Assembly: GCA_947628725.1 (NCBI GenBank)
Contig: CANRAQ010000003.1
Location: 1 to 33,228, forward strand
Source of the DNA: an uncultured Bacilli bacterium
GTDB taxonomy: Bacteria > Bacillota_I > Bacilli_A > RF39 > UBA660
DNA length: 33,228 bases
Direction of reading: 5' to 3'
A model generated the notes under the pieces. That model was not told the origin of the DNA, made no database searches, and saw only the letters and a list, made by a program, of their open reading frames with translations. Position 1 is the stretch's first letter, and every line of letters starts with the position of its first letter. Position numbers and translations under genes: made by a program. Of the stretch, positions 7,300 through 15,063 are shown in pieces.

Positions 7300-7330
7300 G
7301 GAAATGACTTTATTAGTTATTTCCTTTTCT
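7300..7330 (+). terminator. Terminator after pentapeptide gene 2
   Basis: Stem GGAAATGACT / AGTTATTTCC (one G-U pair) with a short AT loop, followed by TTTTCT. Confidence 0.7.
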
Positions 7331-7348
7331 ATGAAGTTAAATAAAAAG

Positions 7349-7377
7349 TTGACAAATGGTAAGGAATGTGTTAGTAT
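7349..7377 (+). promoter_or_regulatory. Promoter of the lipoprotein gene
   Basis: TTGACA at 7349-7354, a 17-bp spacer and TG-T-TAGTAT ending at 7377. It has the same architecture as the two preceding promoters. Confidence 0.75.
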
Positions 7378-7400
7378 ATATGGCACTAGGGGGGAATTTT

Positions 7401-8957
7401 ATGAAAAAATTTAAATTACAAAAAAATAAAGTACTTGCTGTTATAGTGGCTGGAGTTATGTCTTCATCTGTTTTGGCTGCTTGTTCTAAAAAGAATGATG
7501 AAACTAAAAATATATCATCTAAGACTACAACTGTTGTTAGAAATGTAAATACTGCTCTTGATTTTTCATCAGATATATTATCTGGAGTAAATAAAGAAAA
7601 ACCAAGTAATGAAACAGGTAAATATGCAACTGAAAAACAAATATATTCAGAAATTAATACTAATATAGATACTAATTTTTCTGATTTAACAGAAAATATT
7701 AAGAAAAATACTTCTTTAATATTATTGTTAGATATATTTGCACCTGAAAATGAATATGGAAAAATAGATTCAAGTATAATATCAGAATTTAAATCAAGAA
7801 TAGATATTGATACTATGATGGAGGATTTCTATTCATTTGTTGCAACTGTAGAATCAGAAATTGAAGTAGAAGATAAATTTGTAAGAGTTAGTGATATTTT
7901 ACCAGATGTTAAATCTGATCAAAAACAAATATTATCTAAAATAGAAGATATTTGTTTAAATATTAAAAATCTTTCTAGCGACAGTAAAAATAGTTCAAAA
8001 ATTCAATCAGAGTTTAAGAAAATATATGATTTATTTGTAGATGAAGAAGAATTAGAAGTAGATGGATTAAGATTTAGTGTAAGAGATTTAGACTATGGAA
8101 ATAGAGCAGTTGCTGCTGCATATGCGCGTGCTGCATCATACTATGCTAGAAGTTATATTACAGATAAACAAATAAATGATATAGATAACAGAACTAATGA
8201 TCAAAATAATAAAGCACAAATAAAAATCATATTAGAAGTTTTAAATAATAGTATAATAGAAAAATCTACTGATGATGTTAATGAACAAATAAATACAAGC
8301 GTAAAAGAATTAGGAGAATTTGATTTAAATATATCAGATGACAATATAAAAAATATTATAAATATATTAAATATAGATTATTTAATGTCTGATAAAGTTT
8401 CTACAGTAGATGAAAGATCAATATTAGGTAAATATGATGATGAAGAAGTTAAAAGCGCTATAGATTCAATTACAGCTATATCATTACATAATATAAATAA
8501 TAAAGATAATTTAGTTATATGGTCTGAATTCTTAACTGATTCATATAAAACTACAGAACAAGGTAAGATAGATTCACTTGCACTTGATTATGTATTATTC
8601 AATACAGTAATGTTAAATAATACTGTTAAATCAGATGCATCTGACAATGAAATATTAAACAATCCATATTTTAAAAACTTAAAATTATATATATCTAAAC
8701 AAGATTTTGTTCAATCTGTAGAAAGAAATGGTAAAGTTGAAAATACACCAATTACATTTAAAAATATAGGTGAAGGAACAAAATTTGTATGTGATATTAT
8801 GGTTATAAGTGCATTAGCTAAATATCCTGAATTTAGTGATGCATACGGATTTACTGATGTCGCACAATCTAATTTTAATATTCAACTTCAACAATATCAA
8901 AATATAGTTATGGATGAATGTAAAAAAATAGATGACGAATATGTAATTATAAAATAA
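7401..8957 (+). CDS. Predicted lipoprotein of unknown function
   Basis: A 518-residue exported lipoprotein. The signal peptide has a basic start (MKKFKLQKNK), a hydrophobic core and the lipobox Leu-Ala-Ala-Cys with Cys28 as the predicted lipidated residue. The mature protein is acidic, largely helical and rich in Asn/Ile/Lys, without a motif I recognise; an Ala-rich stretch (RAVAAAYARAASYYARSY) lies near the middle. The ATG at 7401 is chosen because AGGGGGG sits at 7388-7394 and the promoter -10 at 7372-7377 lies upstream; a longer upstream reading would overlap that promoter. It is a single-gene unit with its own promoter and terminator. It probably faces the cell surface. Confidence 0.8.
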   Translation: MKKFKLQKNKVLAVIVAGVMSSSVLAACSKKNDETKNISSKTTTVVRNVNTALDFSSDILSGVNKEKPSNETGKYATEKQIYSEINTNIDTNFSDLTENIKKNTSLILLLDIFAPENEYGKIDSSIISEFKSRIDIDTMMEDFYSFVATVESEIEVEDKFVRVSDILPDVKSDQKQILSKIEDICLNIKNLSSDSKNSSKIQSEFKKIYDLFVDEEELEVDGLRFSVRDLDYGNRAVAAAYARAASYYARSYITDKQINDIDNRTNDQNNKAQIKIILEVLNNSIIEKSTDDVNEQINTSVKELGEFDLNISDDNIKNIINILNIDYLMSDKVSTVDERSILGKYDDEEVKSAIDSITAISLHNINNKDNLVIWSEFLTDSYKTTEQGKIDSLALDYVLFNTVMLNNTVKSDASDNEILNNPYFKNLKLYISKQDFVQSVERNGKVENTPITFKNIGEGTKFVCDIMVISALAKYPEFSDAYGFTDVAQSNFNIQLQQYQNIVMDECKKIDDEYVIIK

Positions 8958-8980
8958 AGTTCTTATGAACTTTTTTCTTT
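8957..8980 (+). terminator. Terminator after the lipoprotein gene
   Basis: Stem AAGTTC / GAACTT with a TTAT loop, followed by TTTTCTTTT. It overlaps the stop codon by one base. Confidence 0.75.
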
Positions 8981-9031
8981 TGTCTATACTAGAAATTATA
9001 AATTATGATATAATTAATTAGAGGTGATTAC

Positions 9032-10423
9032 ATGAAATTTTATAATACATTGACTAGAAAAATTGAAGATTTTAAACCAATCAAAAAAGATGAGGTAACA
9101 ATGTATACATGTGGGCCTACTGTGTATCATTATGCTCATATAGGTAATCTTAGAACTTATATAATGGAAGATATATTAGAAAAAACTTTAAATTATATAG
9201 GTTATAAAGTAAAAAGATGTATGAATATAACTGATGTAGGGCATCTTACTAGTGATGCAGATACTGGTGAAGATAAAATGCTTAAAGGTGCGAAAAGAGA
9301 ACATAAAACTGTTTTAGAGATTGCCAAATATTATACAAATGTGTTTAAAAGTGATTGTGATAAATTAAATATCAAATGGCCAGAAATCGTAGTACCTGCT
9401 ACATCATTAATAGATTATTATATAGAATTTATAAAAAATTTAGAAGATAAAGGTTATGCTTATTTTAAAGGTGGTAATGTATATTTTGATACATCAAAAT
9501 TAAGTGATTATTATGTACTTACTAATCATACAGAAGATTCATTAAAAGAAGCAGTAAGAGATGATGTCACGCTAGATGTAAATAAAAAAAATAAGACTGA
9601 TTTTGTTCTTTGGTTTACTAAATCTAAATTTGATTCACAAGAATTAAAGTGGGATTCACCTTGGGGTATTGGGTATCCAGGTTGGCATATAGAATGTTCA
9701 TGCATATCTTTAAAATATTTAGGTGAATATTTAGATATACACTGTGGTGGTGTAGATAATATATTTCCACATCATACAAATGAAATTGCTCAAACAGAAA
9801 GTTGTGTAGGACATAAATGGTGTAATTATTGGTTTCATCCAGAACACCTAAACGATTCATCAGGTAAAATGAGTAAATCTAATGATGAATTTTTAACGGT
9901 ATCTCTATTAGAACAAAAAGGGTATAATCCACTAGTATATAGATTATTTTGCCTGCAATCACATTATCATAAACAACTTGTATTTAGTTATGATTCACTT
10001 GATAGCGCTAAACAGACTTATAATAAACTTTTAACTAGAATTAAAGGTATAGAAAAAGATAATTCAAAAATAGATTATGAAGAAGCAAAGAAATACCAAG
10101 ATAAATTTAAAAATGAATTAGAAAATGATCTTAATACCTCTAATGCTTTGACAGTATTATATGATGTATTAAAAAGTGATTTAAATAATAATACTAAGTT
10201 ATATTTAATCGAAGATTTTGATAAAGTTTTAAGTTTAGATTTGCTAAAAAAAGAAAAAATAGATGATGAATTACTAAATTATATAAATTCTAAAATAGAA
10301 GAAAGAAATTTAGCAAAACTTAATAAAGATTATGAAAAAGCAGATAATATTAGAAAAGAATTAGAACAAAAAGGTATTATATTAAAAGATACTAGAGAAA
10401 AAACTATATTTGAAATAATATAG
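9032..10423 (+). CDS. cysS: Cysteinyl-tRNA synthetase
   Basis: A class I aminoacyl-tRNA synthetase that charges tRNA-Cys in the cytoplasm; 463 residues, the usual length. It has the HIGH-type motif Tyr-Ala-His-Ile-Gly-Asn (His36-Ile-Gly38), the zinc ligand Cys27 in MYTCGPTVY, further zinc ligands in HIECSCISL and the HHTNE segment of IFPHHTNEIAQTES, and KMSKS at 279-283. The C-terminal helical domain ends with NLAKLNKDYEKADNIRKEL. The ATG follows TAGAGGTGA. A TATAAT at 9009-9014 could be the -10, but no well-spaced -35 was found. No T-box leader fits in the short upstream gap. Confidence 0.97.
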   Translation: MKFYNTLTRKIEDFKPIKKDEVTMYTCGPTVYHYAHIGNLRTYIMEDILEKTLNYIGYKVKRCMNITDVGHLTSDADTGEDKMLKGAKREHKTVLEIAKYYTNVFKSDCDKLNIKWPEIVVPATSLIDYYIEFIKNLEDKGYAYFKGGNVYFDTSKLSDYYVLTNHTEDSLKEAVRDDVTLDVNKKNKTDFVLWFTKSKFDSQELKWDSPWGIGYPGWHIECSCISLKYLGEYLDIHCGGVDNIFPHHTNEIAQTESCVGHKWCNYWFHPEHLNDSSGKMSKSNDEFLTVSLLEQKGYNPLVYRLFCLQSHYHKQLVFSYDSLDSAKQTYNKLLTRIKGIEKDNSKIDYEEAKKYQDKFKNELENDLNTSNALTVLYDVLKSDLNNNTKLYLIEDFDKVLSLDLLKKEKIDDELLNYINSKIEERNLAKLNKDYEKADNIRKELEQKGIILKDTREKTIFEII

Positions 10424-10430
10424 TTTTTCT
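10396..10430 (+). terminator. Terminator at the end of cysS
   Basis: AGAAAAAACTATAT (10396-10409) pairs with ATATAGTTTTTCT (10418-10430) with one bulge, across the cysS stop codon. The A-rich and T-rich arms could act in either direction. Confidence 0.6.
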
Positions 10431-10458
10431 TGTAAAAATATAAAAAATATTATAAAAT
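10430..10458 (+). promoter_or_regulatory. Promoter of ldh
   Basis: TTGTAA at 10430-10435, a 17-bp spacer and TAAAAT at 10453-10458, about 15 bases before the ldh start. Confidence 0.55.
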
Positions 10459-10473
10459 AATAATGGTGATAAG

Positions 10474-11379
10474 ATGAATAATAAGGTTGTAATAATTGGT
10501 TGTGGTAATGTTGGTATGAGTTATGCATATGCAATTTTTAATCAAAGAACATATGTAAACGAATTAGTGCTTATAGATATAAATAAAGAAAAAGTAGAAG
10601 GAGAAGTAATGGATTTAAATCATTGTCTTGCATATAGTCCTTCTAAAATAAATGTAAAACTTGGTGATTATAGTGATTGTAAAGATGCTAAAATAGTAGT
10701 AATTGCCGCAGGTGCTAATCAAAATGTTGGAGAAACTAGAATGGATTTAATAAGGAAAAATAGTTCTATTTTTGAATCTATAGTTACTAGTGTAATGAAA
10801 AGTGGATTTGATGGAATATTTTTAGTTGCTACAAATCCTTTAGATGTAATGACTTATTTAACTTATAAATATTCTAATTTACCTCATAATAGAGTTTTAG
10901 GAACAGGTACTACACTTGATACTGCGCGTTTAAAATATATTATAAGTGATAAAGTAGGTGTTAGCCCAAAAGATATAAATGCATATGTTATGGGTGAACA
11001 TGGTGATTCAGAATTTGTACCTTGGAGTAATGCTAATATTGCATTAAAAAGAATAAATTCATATCTAACTGAAGAAGATAAAATTAAAATAGAAGAAGAA
11101 GTACGAAATTCTGCATATGAAATAATAAAGAAAAAAGGTGCTACATACTATGGTATAGGTATGTGTCTTGTTAGAATAACTAATGCTATATTAGGTGATG
11201 AAAATGTAATACTATCTGTGTCTTCATATGATGAGAACAACGATATATATATTTCTACACCTGCTATAGTAAATAAAAATGGTGTTAAAAGTAAAATATA
11301 TGTACCTTTTAATGAAAGTGAAACAGAAAAAATTAAAAATTCTATAAAAGTAATTAAAGAAGCTATAGATAGTCTATAG
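10474..11379 (+). CDS. ldh: L-lactate dehydrogenase
   Basis: NAD-dependent reduction of pyruvate to L-lactate, the terminal fermentation step; 301 residues. The Rossmann glycine motif is GCGNVGMSYAYA near the N-terminus, with the acidic NAD-ribose residue in LVLIDINKEK. The substrate loop reads AGANQNVGETRMDL: Gln at the specificity position marks lactate rather than malate dehydrogenase (malate enzymes have Arg), followed by the catalytic-loop Arg. The substrate-binding Arg lies in TLDTARLK and the catalytic His in MGEHGDSEFVPWS. ATG at 10474 follows GGTGAT. It is monocistronic, with its own promoter and terminator. The loop is slightly unusual: many LDHs have Lys-Pro where this has Asn-Val. 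Confidence 0.95.
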   Translation: MNNKVVIIGCGNVGMSYAYAIFNQRTYVNELVLIDINKEKVEGEVMDLNHCLAYSPSKINVKLGDYSDCKDAKIVVIAAGANQNVGETRMDLIRKNSSIFESIVTSVMKSGFDGIFLVATNPLDVMTYLTYKYSNLPHNRVLGTGTTLDTARLKYIISDKVGVSPKDINAYVMGEHGDSEFVPWSNANIALKRINSYLTEEDKIKIEEEVRNSAYEIIKKKGATYYGIGMCLVRITNAILGDENVILSVSSYDENNDIYISTPAIVNKNGVKSKIYVPFNESETEKIKNSIKVIKEAIDSL

Positions 11380-11386
11380 TTTTTTC
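11363..11386 (+). terminator. Terminator at the end of ldh
   Basis: Stem CTATAGA / TCTATAG with a three-base loop, followed by six T residues at 11380-11385. The stop codon is inside the stem. Confidence 0.8.
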
Positions 11387-11432
11387 TTGTCCTATTTGTA
11401 ATTTTATCGAATAAAATTTATAGAGGGATAAA

Positions 11433-12425
11433 ATGACAATATTAATTAAATCAGTACTTGTAATGATGCTTAGTTTAATTATATCAATATGTATAGGTAT
11501 ACTGATAATACCTATGTTAAAAAAATTAAAGGCAAGTCAAAGGTTAAGTATATATTTACAAGATAAACATAAAGGAAAAGTTGGTACTCCTACTATGGGT
11601 GGATTAATATTTATATTACCAACTATATTAGTTATGTTGTTTATGTATTTATATAATAAAATTGAGTTAAATACGACTATAATTATAGTTATGTTTACAT
11701 TTTTGGCATATTCATTAATAGGATTTATAGATGATTTTTTAATTATAAAAAGAAAAAATAATAATGGTCTTAGTGAAAGTAGTAAATTTATATTACAGGT
11801 CGTAGTAGCAATAATATTTTTTTATCTATTTATGTTGAGTGGTAATGAACCTTTATTATGGGTTCATACTTTAGGAATAAAACTAGATATAGGCTTTTTA
11901 TATGGATTATTTATATTACTTGTATTAGTTGCAAGTAGTAATGCGGTAAATATAACTGATGGATTAGATGGACTTGCAGGTAGTTTATCTTTTATAGCAT
12001 TCTTAACTTTAGGAATAATTAGTTATAATACAGGTTGGTTAGAAGGATACGAAGAAGTAGCATTATTTTGCTTTTCTATTTCAGGTTCGTTAATAGGATT
12101 TTTAATGTTTAATTTAAATCCTGCTAAAGTATTTATGGGGGATACTGGTTCACTTGCACTTGGAGCAACTATGGGAAGTATAGCAATATTAACGAGACAT
12201 GAATTACTATTAGTATTGATAGGAATAGTATTTGTTATAGAAACTTTAACATGTATAATACAAAGGGTATATTATAAATTTACACATAAAAGATTATTTT
12301 TAATGACTCCAATACATCATAGTTTTGAAAAAAAGGGGTATAATGAAAGAGATATAGTAAAAATATTTTGTTTAGTTGGAATACTTTCAAGTATGTTTGC
12401 ACTCATATTTGGAGTAATCCTTTAA
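11433..12425 (+). CDS. mraY: Phospho-N-acetylmuramoyl-pentapeptide transferase
   Basis: An integral membrane enzyme that transfers phospho-MurNAc-pentapeptide from UDP to undecaprenyl phosphate, making lipid I for cell-wall synthesis. 330 residues with about ten membrane segments. Diagnostic motifs: GTPTMGGLIF (about 51-60), GFIDDFLIIKRK with the Asp pair 100-101, NAVNITDGLDGLAGS, FMGDTGSLALGA and the His-rich loop TPIHHSFEKKG. ATG follows AGAGGGATAAA. In B. subtilis mraY sits in the division/cell-wall cluster just after spoVD and murE. Here the PBP gene is about 6.6 kb upstream with unrelated genes between, a broken-up remnant of that cluster. Confidence 0.97.
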   Translation: MTILIKSVLVMMLSLIISICIGILIIPMLKKLKASQRLSIYLQDKHKGKVGTPTMGGLIFILPTILVMLFMYLYNKIELNTTIIIVMFTFLAYSLIGFIDDFLIIKRKNNNGLSESSKFILQVVVAIIFFYLFMLSGNEPLLWVHTLGIKLDIGFLYGLFILLVLVASSNAVNITDGLDGLAGSLSFIAFLTLGIISYNTGWLEGYEEVALFCFSISGSLIGFLMFNLNPAKVFMGDTGSLALGATMGSIAILTRHELLLVLIGIVFVIETLTCIIQRVYYKFTHKRLFLMTPIHHSFEKKGYNERDIVKIFCLVGILSSMFALIFGVIL

Positions 12426-12446
12426 ATTTATTACTTTATTAATTAC

Positions 12447-12475
12447 TTGTAATTTTATATAAAATATTGTAAAAT
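12447..12475 (+). promoter_or_regulatory. Promoter of metG
   Basis: TTGTAA at 12447-12452, a 17-bp spacer and TAAAAT at 12470-12475. The same TTGTAA-17-TAAAAT pair precedes ldh. Confidence 0.5.
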
Positions 12476-12508
12476 AATATTGCATTAACCTTGAACGGAG
12501 GAAAAAAT

Positions 12509-14125
12509 ATGAAAAGAGATATACTAATAGGAGGAGCATGGCCATACGCTAATTATTATTTACATGTAGGACATTTAGCAGCATTATTACCTGGTGATGT
12601 TTTAGCAAGATATTATAGAGGTAAAGGGGATAATGTAATATATGTATCTGGATCTGATTGCCATGGTACACCAATAACACAAAGGGCACAAAAAGAAGGA
12701 GTAAAACCATCAGATATAGCTAATCATTATCATGAAGAATTTACTAAAATATTTTCAAGATTAGGTTTTGAATACGATAAATATTCAAGCACTATGTCAG
12801 AACATCATAAACAATATGTTAAAGATGTCTTCCTTAGATTAATTAAAAATGGTTACATATATGAAAAAGAAGAAGAACAAGATTATTGTTTAAATTGTTC
12901 AAAATTCTTATCAGATAGAGAAATAGTAGGAAAATGCCCTCATTGTGGTGGAGAAAGCACAGGAGAACAATGTGATAACTGTCTTGCATCATTAGATACT
13001 AAAGATGTTTTAGATAAACATTGTAAGGAATGTGGAAATAGTACAGTCTTAAAAAAGAATAAACATCTATATTTTAAATTAACAGAATTTAAAGATGAAT
13101 TACAAAAATTAATAGATGATAGAAAAACTAAATGGAGAAAAAACGCTGTTGGTGAATCACAAAAATATATAGAAATGGGTTTAGTAGATAGAGCAGTAAC
13201 TAGACAACTAGATTGGGGAATTGAAGTACCTGTAGATAATTATCAAGATAAAAGAATTTATGTATGGATAGAAGCAGTTTTAGGATATTTATCTGTTGCT
13301 AAAGAAGTAGCAGAATCAAGAGGTATCAATTTTGATGAATTTTTATCCGATAAAAATAAAAACTTAAGGACATATTATGTACATGGAAAAGATAATATAC
13401 CTTTTCATACAATAATACTTTCAGCACTATTATGTGGTTTAAAATTAGACTATAGATTACCAGATTATATCATATCAAGTGCATATGTAAACTTAAATGA
13501 TGAAAAAATGTCAAAAAGTAAAGGTAATTTATTAACTGCAGATGAACTTTTACAAATGTTTGATAGAGATACATTAAGATTTTATTTCATGTTCTATGGT
13601 CCAGAAACAAAAGATACAAATTGTTCTATAGATGATATTATACAAATGCATAATAAATTTTTAGTTGGAGTATTAGGTAATTTTGTAAATAGAAATTTAT
13701 CTTTTATAGAAAAGAAATTTGATGGACTAATAAAAGAAGGAAATATAGATAAAGATATAATTGAATATACTAAAAAAACCTATGATATAGTTGGCGATTC
13801 AATAGAAAAAGGTGAATTTAAAAATGCATTAAACTGTATAGTAGAATATATTAGTGCAGGAAATAAATATTATGATGAAAAACAACCATGGATACAAGTT
13901 AAAGAAGATATTAATGCATTTAACGATACAACATATACTTGTGTATACATGATGAGCAATATAGCAAACTTAATAAATCCATTTATACCAGATACTTCTA
14001 AAAAAATAAAAGACATATTATCTTTAGAAGACTATAAATGGGAACCTACTAAATTAAGTGGTGATATAAAGATAAAAAATCTATCTTTATTATTTGAAAG
14101 AATAGAAGATAAAAATAAAAAATAA
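12509..14125 (+). CDS. metG: Methionyl-tRNA synthetase
   Basis: A class I synthetase charging initiator and elongator tRNA-Met; 538 residues. The HIGH motif is His-Val-Gly-His at 19-22. The connective domain has a four-Cys knuckle set (DYCLNCSKFL, KCPHCGGE, EQCDNCLA, KHCKECGN), the two-knuckle zinc form. KMSKS is at 333-337, and an anticodon-binding helical domain contains NFVNRNLSFI and NKYYDEKQPW. The C-terminal tRNA-binding (EMAP-like) domain found in many MetRS is absent. The start is ATG at 12509, seven bases after CGGAGG at 12496-12501; a TTG at 12491 would lie before that site. Confidence 0.97.
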   Translation: MKRDILIGGAWPYANYYLHVGHLAALLPGDVLARYYRGKGDNVIYVSGSDCHGTPITQRAQKEGVKPSDIANHYHEEFTKIFSRLGFEYDKYSSTMSEHHKQYVKDVFLRLIKNGYIYEKEEEQDYCLNCSKFLSDREIVGKCPHCGGESTGEQCDNCLASLDTKDVLDKHCKECGNSTVLKKNKHLYFKLTEFKDELQKLIDDRKTKWRKNAVGESQKYIEMGLVDRAVTRQLDWGIEVPVDNYQDKRIYVWIEAVLGYLSVAKEVAESRGINFDEFLSDKNKNLRTYYVHGKDNIPFHTIILSALLCGLKLDYRLPDYIISSAYVNLNDEKMSKSKGNLLTADELLQMFDRDTLRFYFMFYGPETKDTNCSIDDIIQMHNKFLVGVLGNFVNRNLSFIEKKFDGLIKEGNIDKDIIEYTKKTYDIVGDSIEKGEFKNALNCIVEYISAGNKYYDEKQPWIQVKEDINAFNDTTYTCVYMMSNIANLINPFIPDTSKKIKDILSLEDYKWEPTKLSGDIKIKNLSLLFERIEDKNKK

Positions 14126-14144
14126 GATTTTTTTCTTATTTTTT
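14117..14144. terminator. Bidirectional terminator between convergent metG and maf
   Basis: Perfect 11-bp arms AAAAAATAAGA (14117-14127) and TCTTATTTTTT (14134-14144) around six T residues. A-rich and T-rich sides allow termination from both converging genes. Confidence 0.8.
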
Positions 14145-14723
14145 TTCTAAATCACTTAAATTTATACCAAAACTTTGTAAATGTTTATATATAGTCTCAA
14201 CAGGTACTCCTAATATATTATAGTAACTTCCATCAATTTTTTCTATAAAATTAGACATTACAGTTTCAATAACAAAACCTGATGCATACATCTTATTAGG
14301 CTCGTTTTGTATATAATATTCTATATCGCAATCTTCAATTTTTCTTAAAACTACCTTTGTTTTTGCATAGTCATTAATAACTTCATCAGTATTTTTATTT
14401 ATGAGTGCTACACCAGTTACAACATATGTAGTATTATTAGAACATAATTTTATAAATTTTCTTACTTCATCTAAATCTTTAGGTTTTTCTAATATTTGAT
14501 TATTAGTATAAACAACAGTATCAAGTCCAAGAATAATACCACTATCTACTTTATCTTTTACACTAAGTGCCTTACCTAAAGCTAAATCTTTTACATATTT
14601 ATATACATCATTAAAATTAGGTGATACTTCTTCAAAGTTACTTTCTATTAAAAAATGATTTAACTTAACTGTATTTAAAATATCACTTTTAAATTTAGAT
14701 GTACTTGCTAAAGTTAATTTCAT
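14136..14723 (-). CDS. maf: Maf-family nucleoside-triphosphate pyrophosphatase
   Basis: A cytoplasmic nucleotide pyrophosphatase of the Maf/YhdE/YceF family, which hydrolyses non-canonical or pyrimidine NTPs to NMPs. About 195 residues, the family size. It starts MKLTLASTSKFKSDIL, contains the catalytic-Asp motif GIILGLDTVVY, then ILEKPKD and YVVTGVALIN, and ends GSYYNILGVPVETIY. The start is the ATG at 14721-14723 (complement), with GAGGTG seven bases upstream (14731-14736 on plus); a start five codons further out lacks a site. The usual ASxSPRR phosphate-binding motif reads ASTSKFK here, so the Pro-Arg-Arg is replaced. It converges with metG. Confidence 0.9.
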   Translation of the reverse strand: MKLTLASTSKFKSDILNTVKLNHFLIESNFEEVSPNFNDVYKYVKDLALGKALSVKDKVDSGIILGLDTVVYTNNQILEKPKDLDEVRKFIKLCSNNTTYVVTGVALINKNTDEVINDYAKTKVVLRKIEDCDIEYYIQNEPNKMYASGFVIETVMSNFIEKIDGSYYNILGVPVETIYKHLQSFGINLSDLEKK

Positions 14724-14903
14724 ATTTGAACACCTCAATATGATTATATATTAGTTTAATTTATAAATCAAATAGTTAATAAAATACATTTAATACCTAA
14801 AAATAGGCATTTCAAGCATATTACCTTGAAATAATTAATTATAATGGTATTTTATACTCAATATAATTTTCATTTTACTATGATTATTTTATATTATATT
14901 ATT

Positions 14904-14933
14904 GATAAACAGTATTTTAGTTTATCTTTTTTT
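14904..14933 (+). terminator. Terminator-like hairpin in the acyl-CoA synthetase upstream region
   Basis: Stem GATAAAC / GTTTATC with a 9-base loop, followed by seven T residues. No protein-coding gene ends here on the plus strand, so it would end a short untranslated transcript or act as an attenuator. Confidence 0.6.
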
Positions 14934-15004
14934 ATAATATTACTTGAAAATTATATTTAAAATATGTTAAAATTTAATTGTAATAATCATATATACATAT
15001 AGTA

Positions 15005-15033
15005 TTGACAAATAGTATATGTAATGGTATTAT
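15005..15033 (+). promoter_or_regulatory. Promoter of acyl-CoA synthetase with overlapping operator-like dyad
   Basis: TTGACA at 15005-15010, a 17-bp spacer and TG-G-TATTAT ending at 15033. An inverted repeat ACATATA (14995-15001) / TATATGT (15016-15022) straddles the -35 box and could be a repressor or activator site. Confidence 0.75.
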
Positions 15034-15063
15034 AAAATCAATTTTGATTGGGGGAAGAGAAAT

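Larger units (their letters stand above)
14739..15063. promoter_or_regulatory. Intergenic regulatory region between divergent maf and acyl-CoA synthetase
   Basis: No gene is seen in these 325 bases. They contain an 8-bp inverted repeat ATTTCAAG / CTTGAAAT (14809-14816, 14825-14832), a terminator-like hairpin (14904-14933) and a strong promoter with a dyad across its -35 (15005-15033). The set suggests controlled expression of the downstream gene or a small transcript ending at 14933. Confidence 0.5.

Noticed and set aside
8981..9031. T-box or other riboswitch before cysS (and likewise before metG)
   Set aside because: The leaders are only about 50-80 bases with no specifier stem or T-box sequence.
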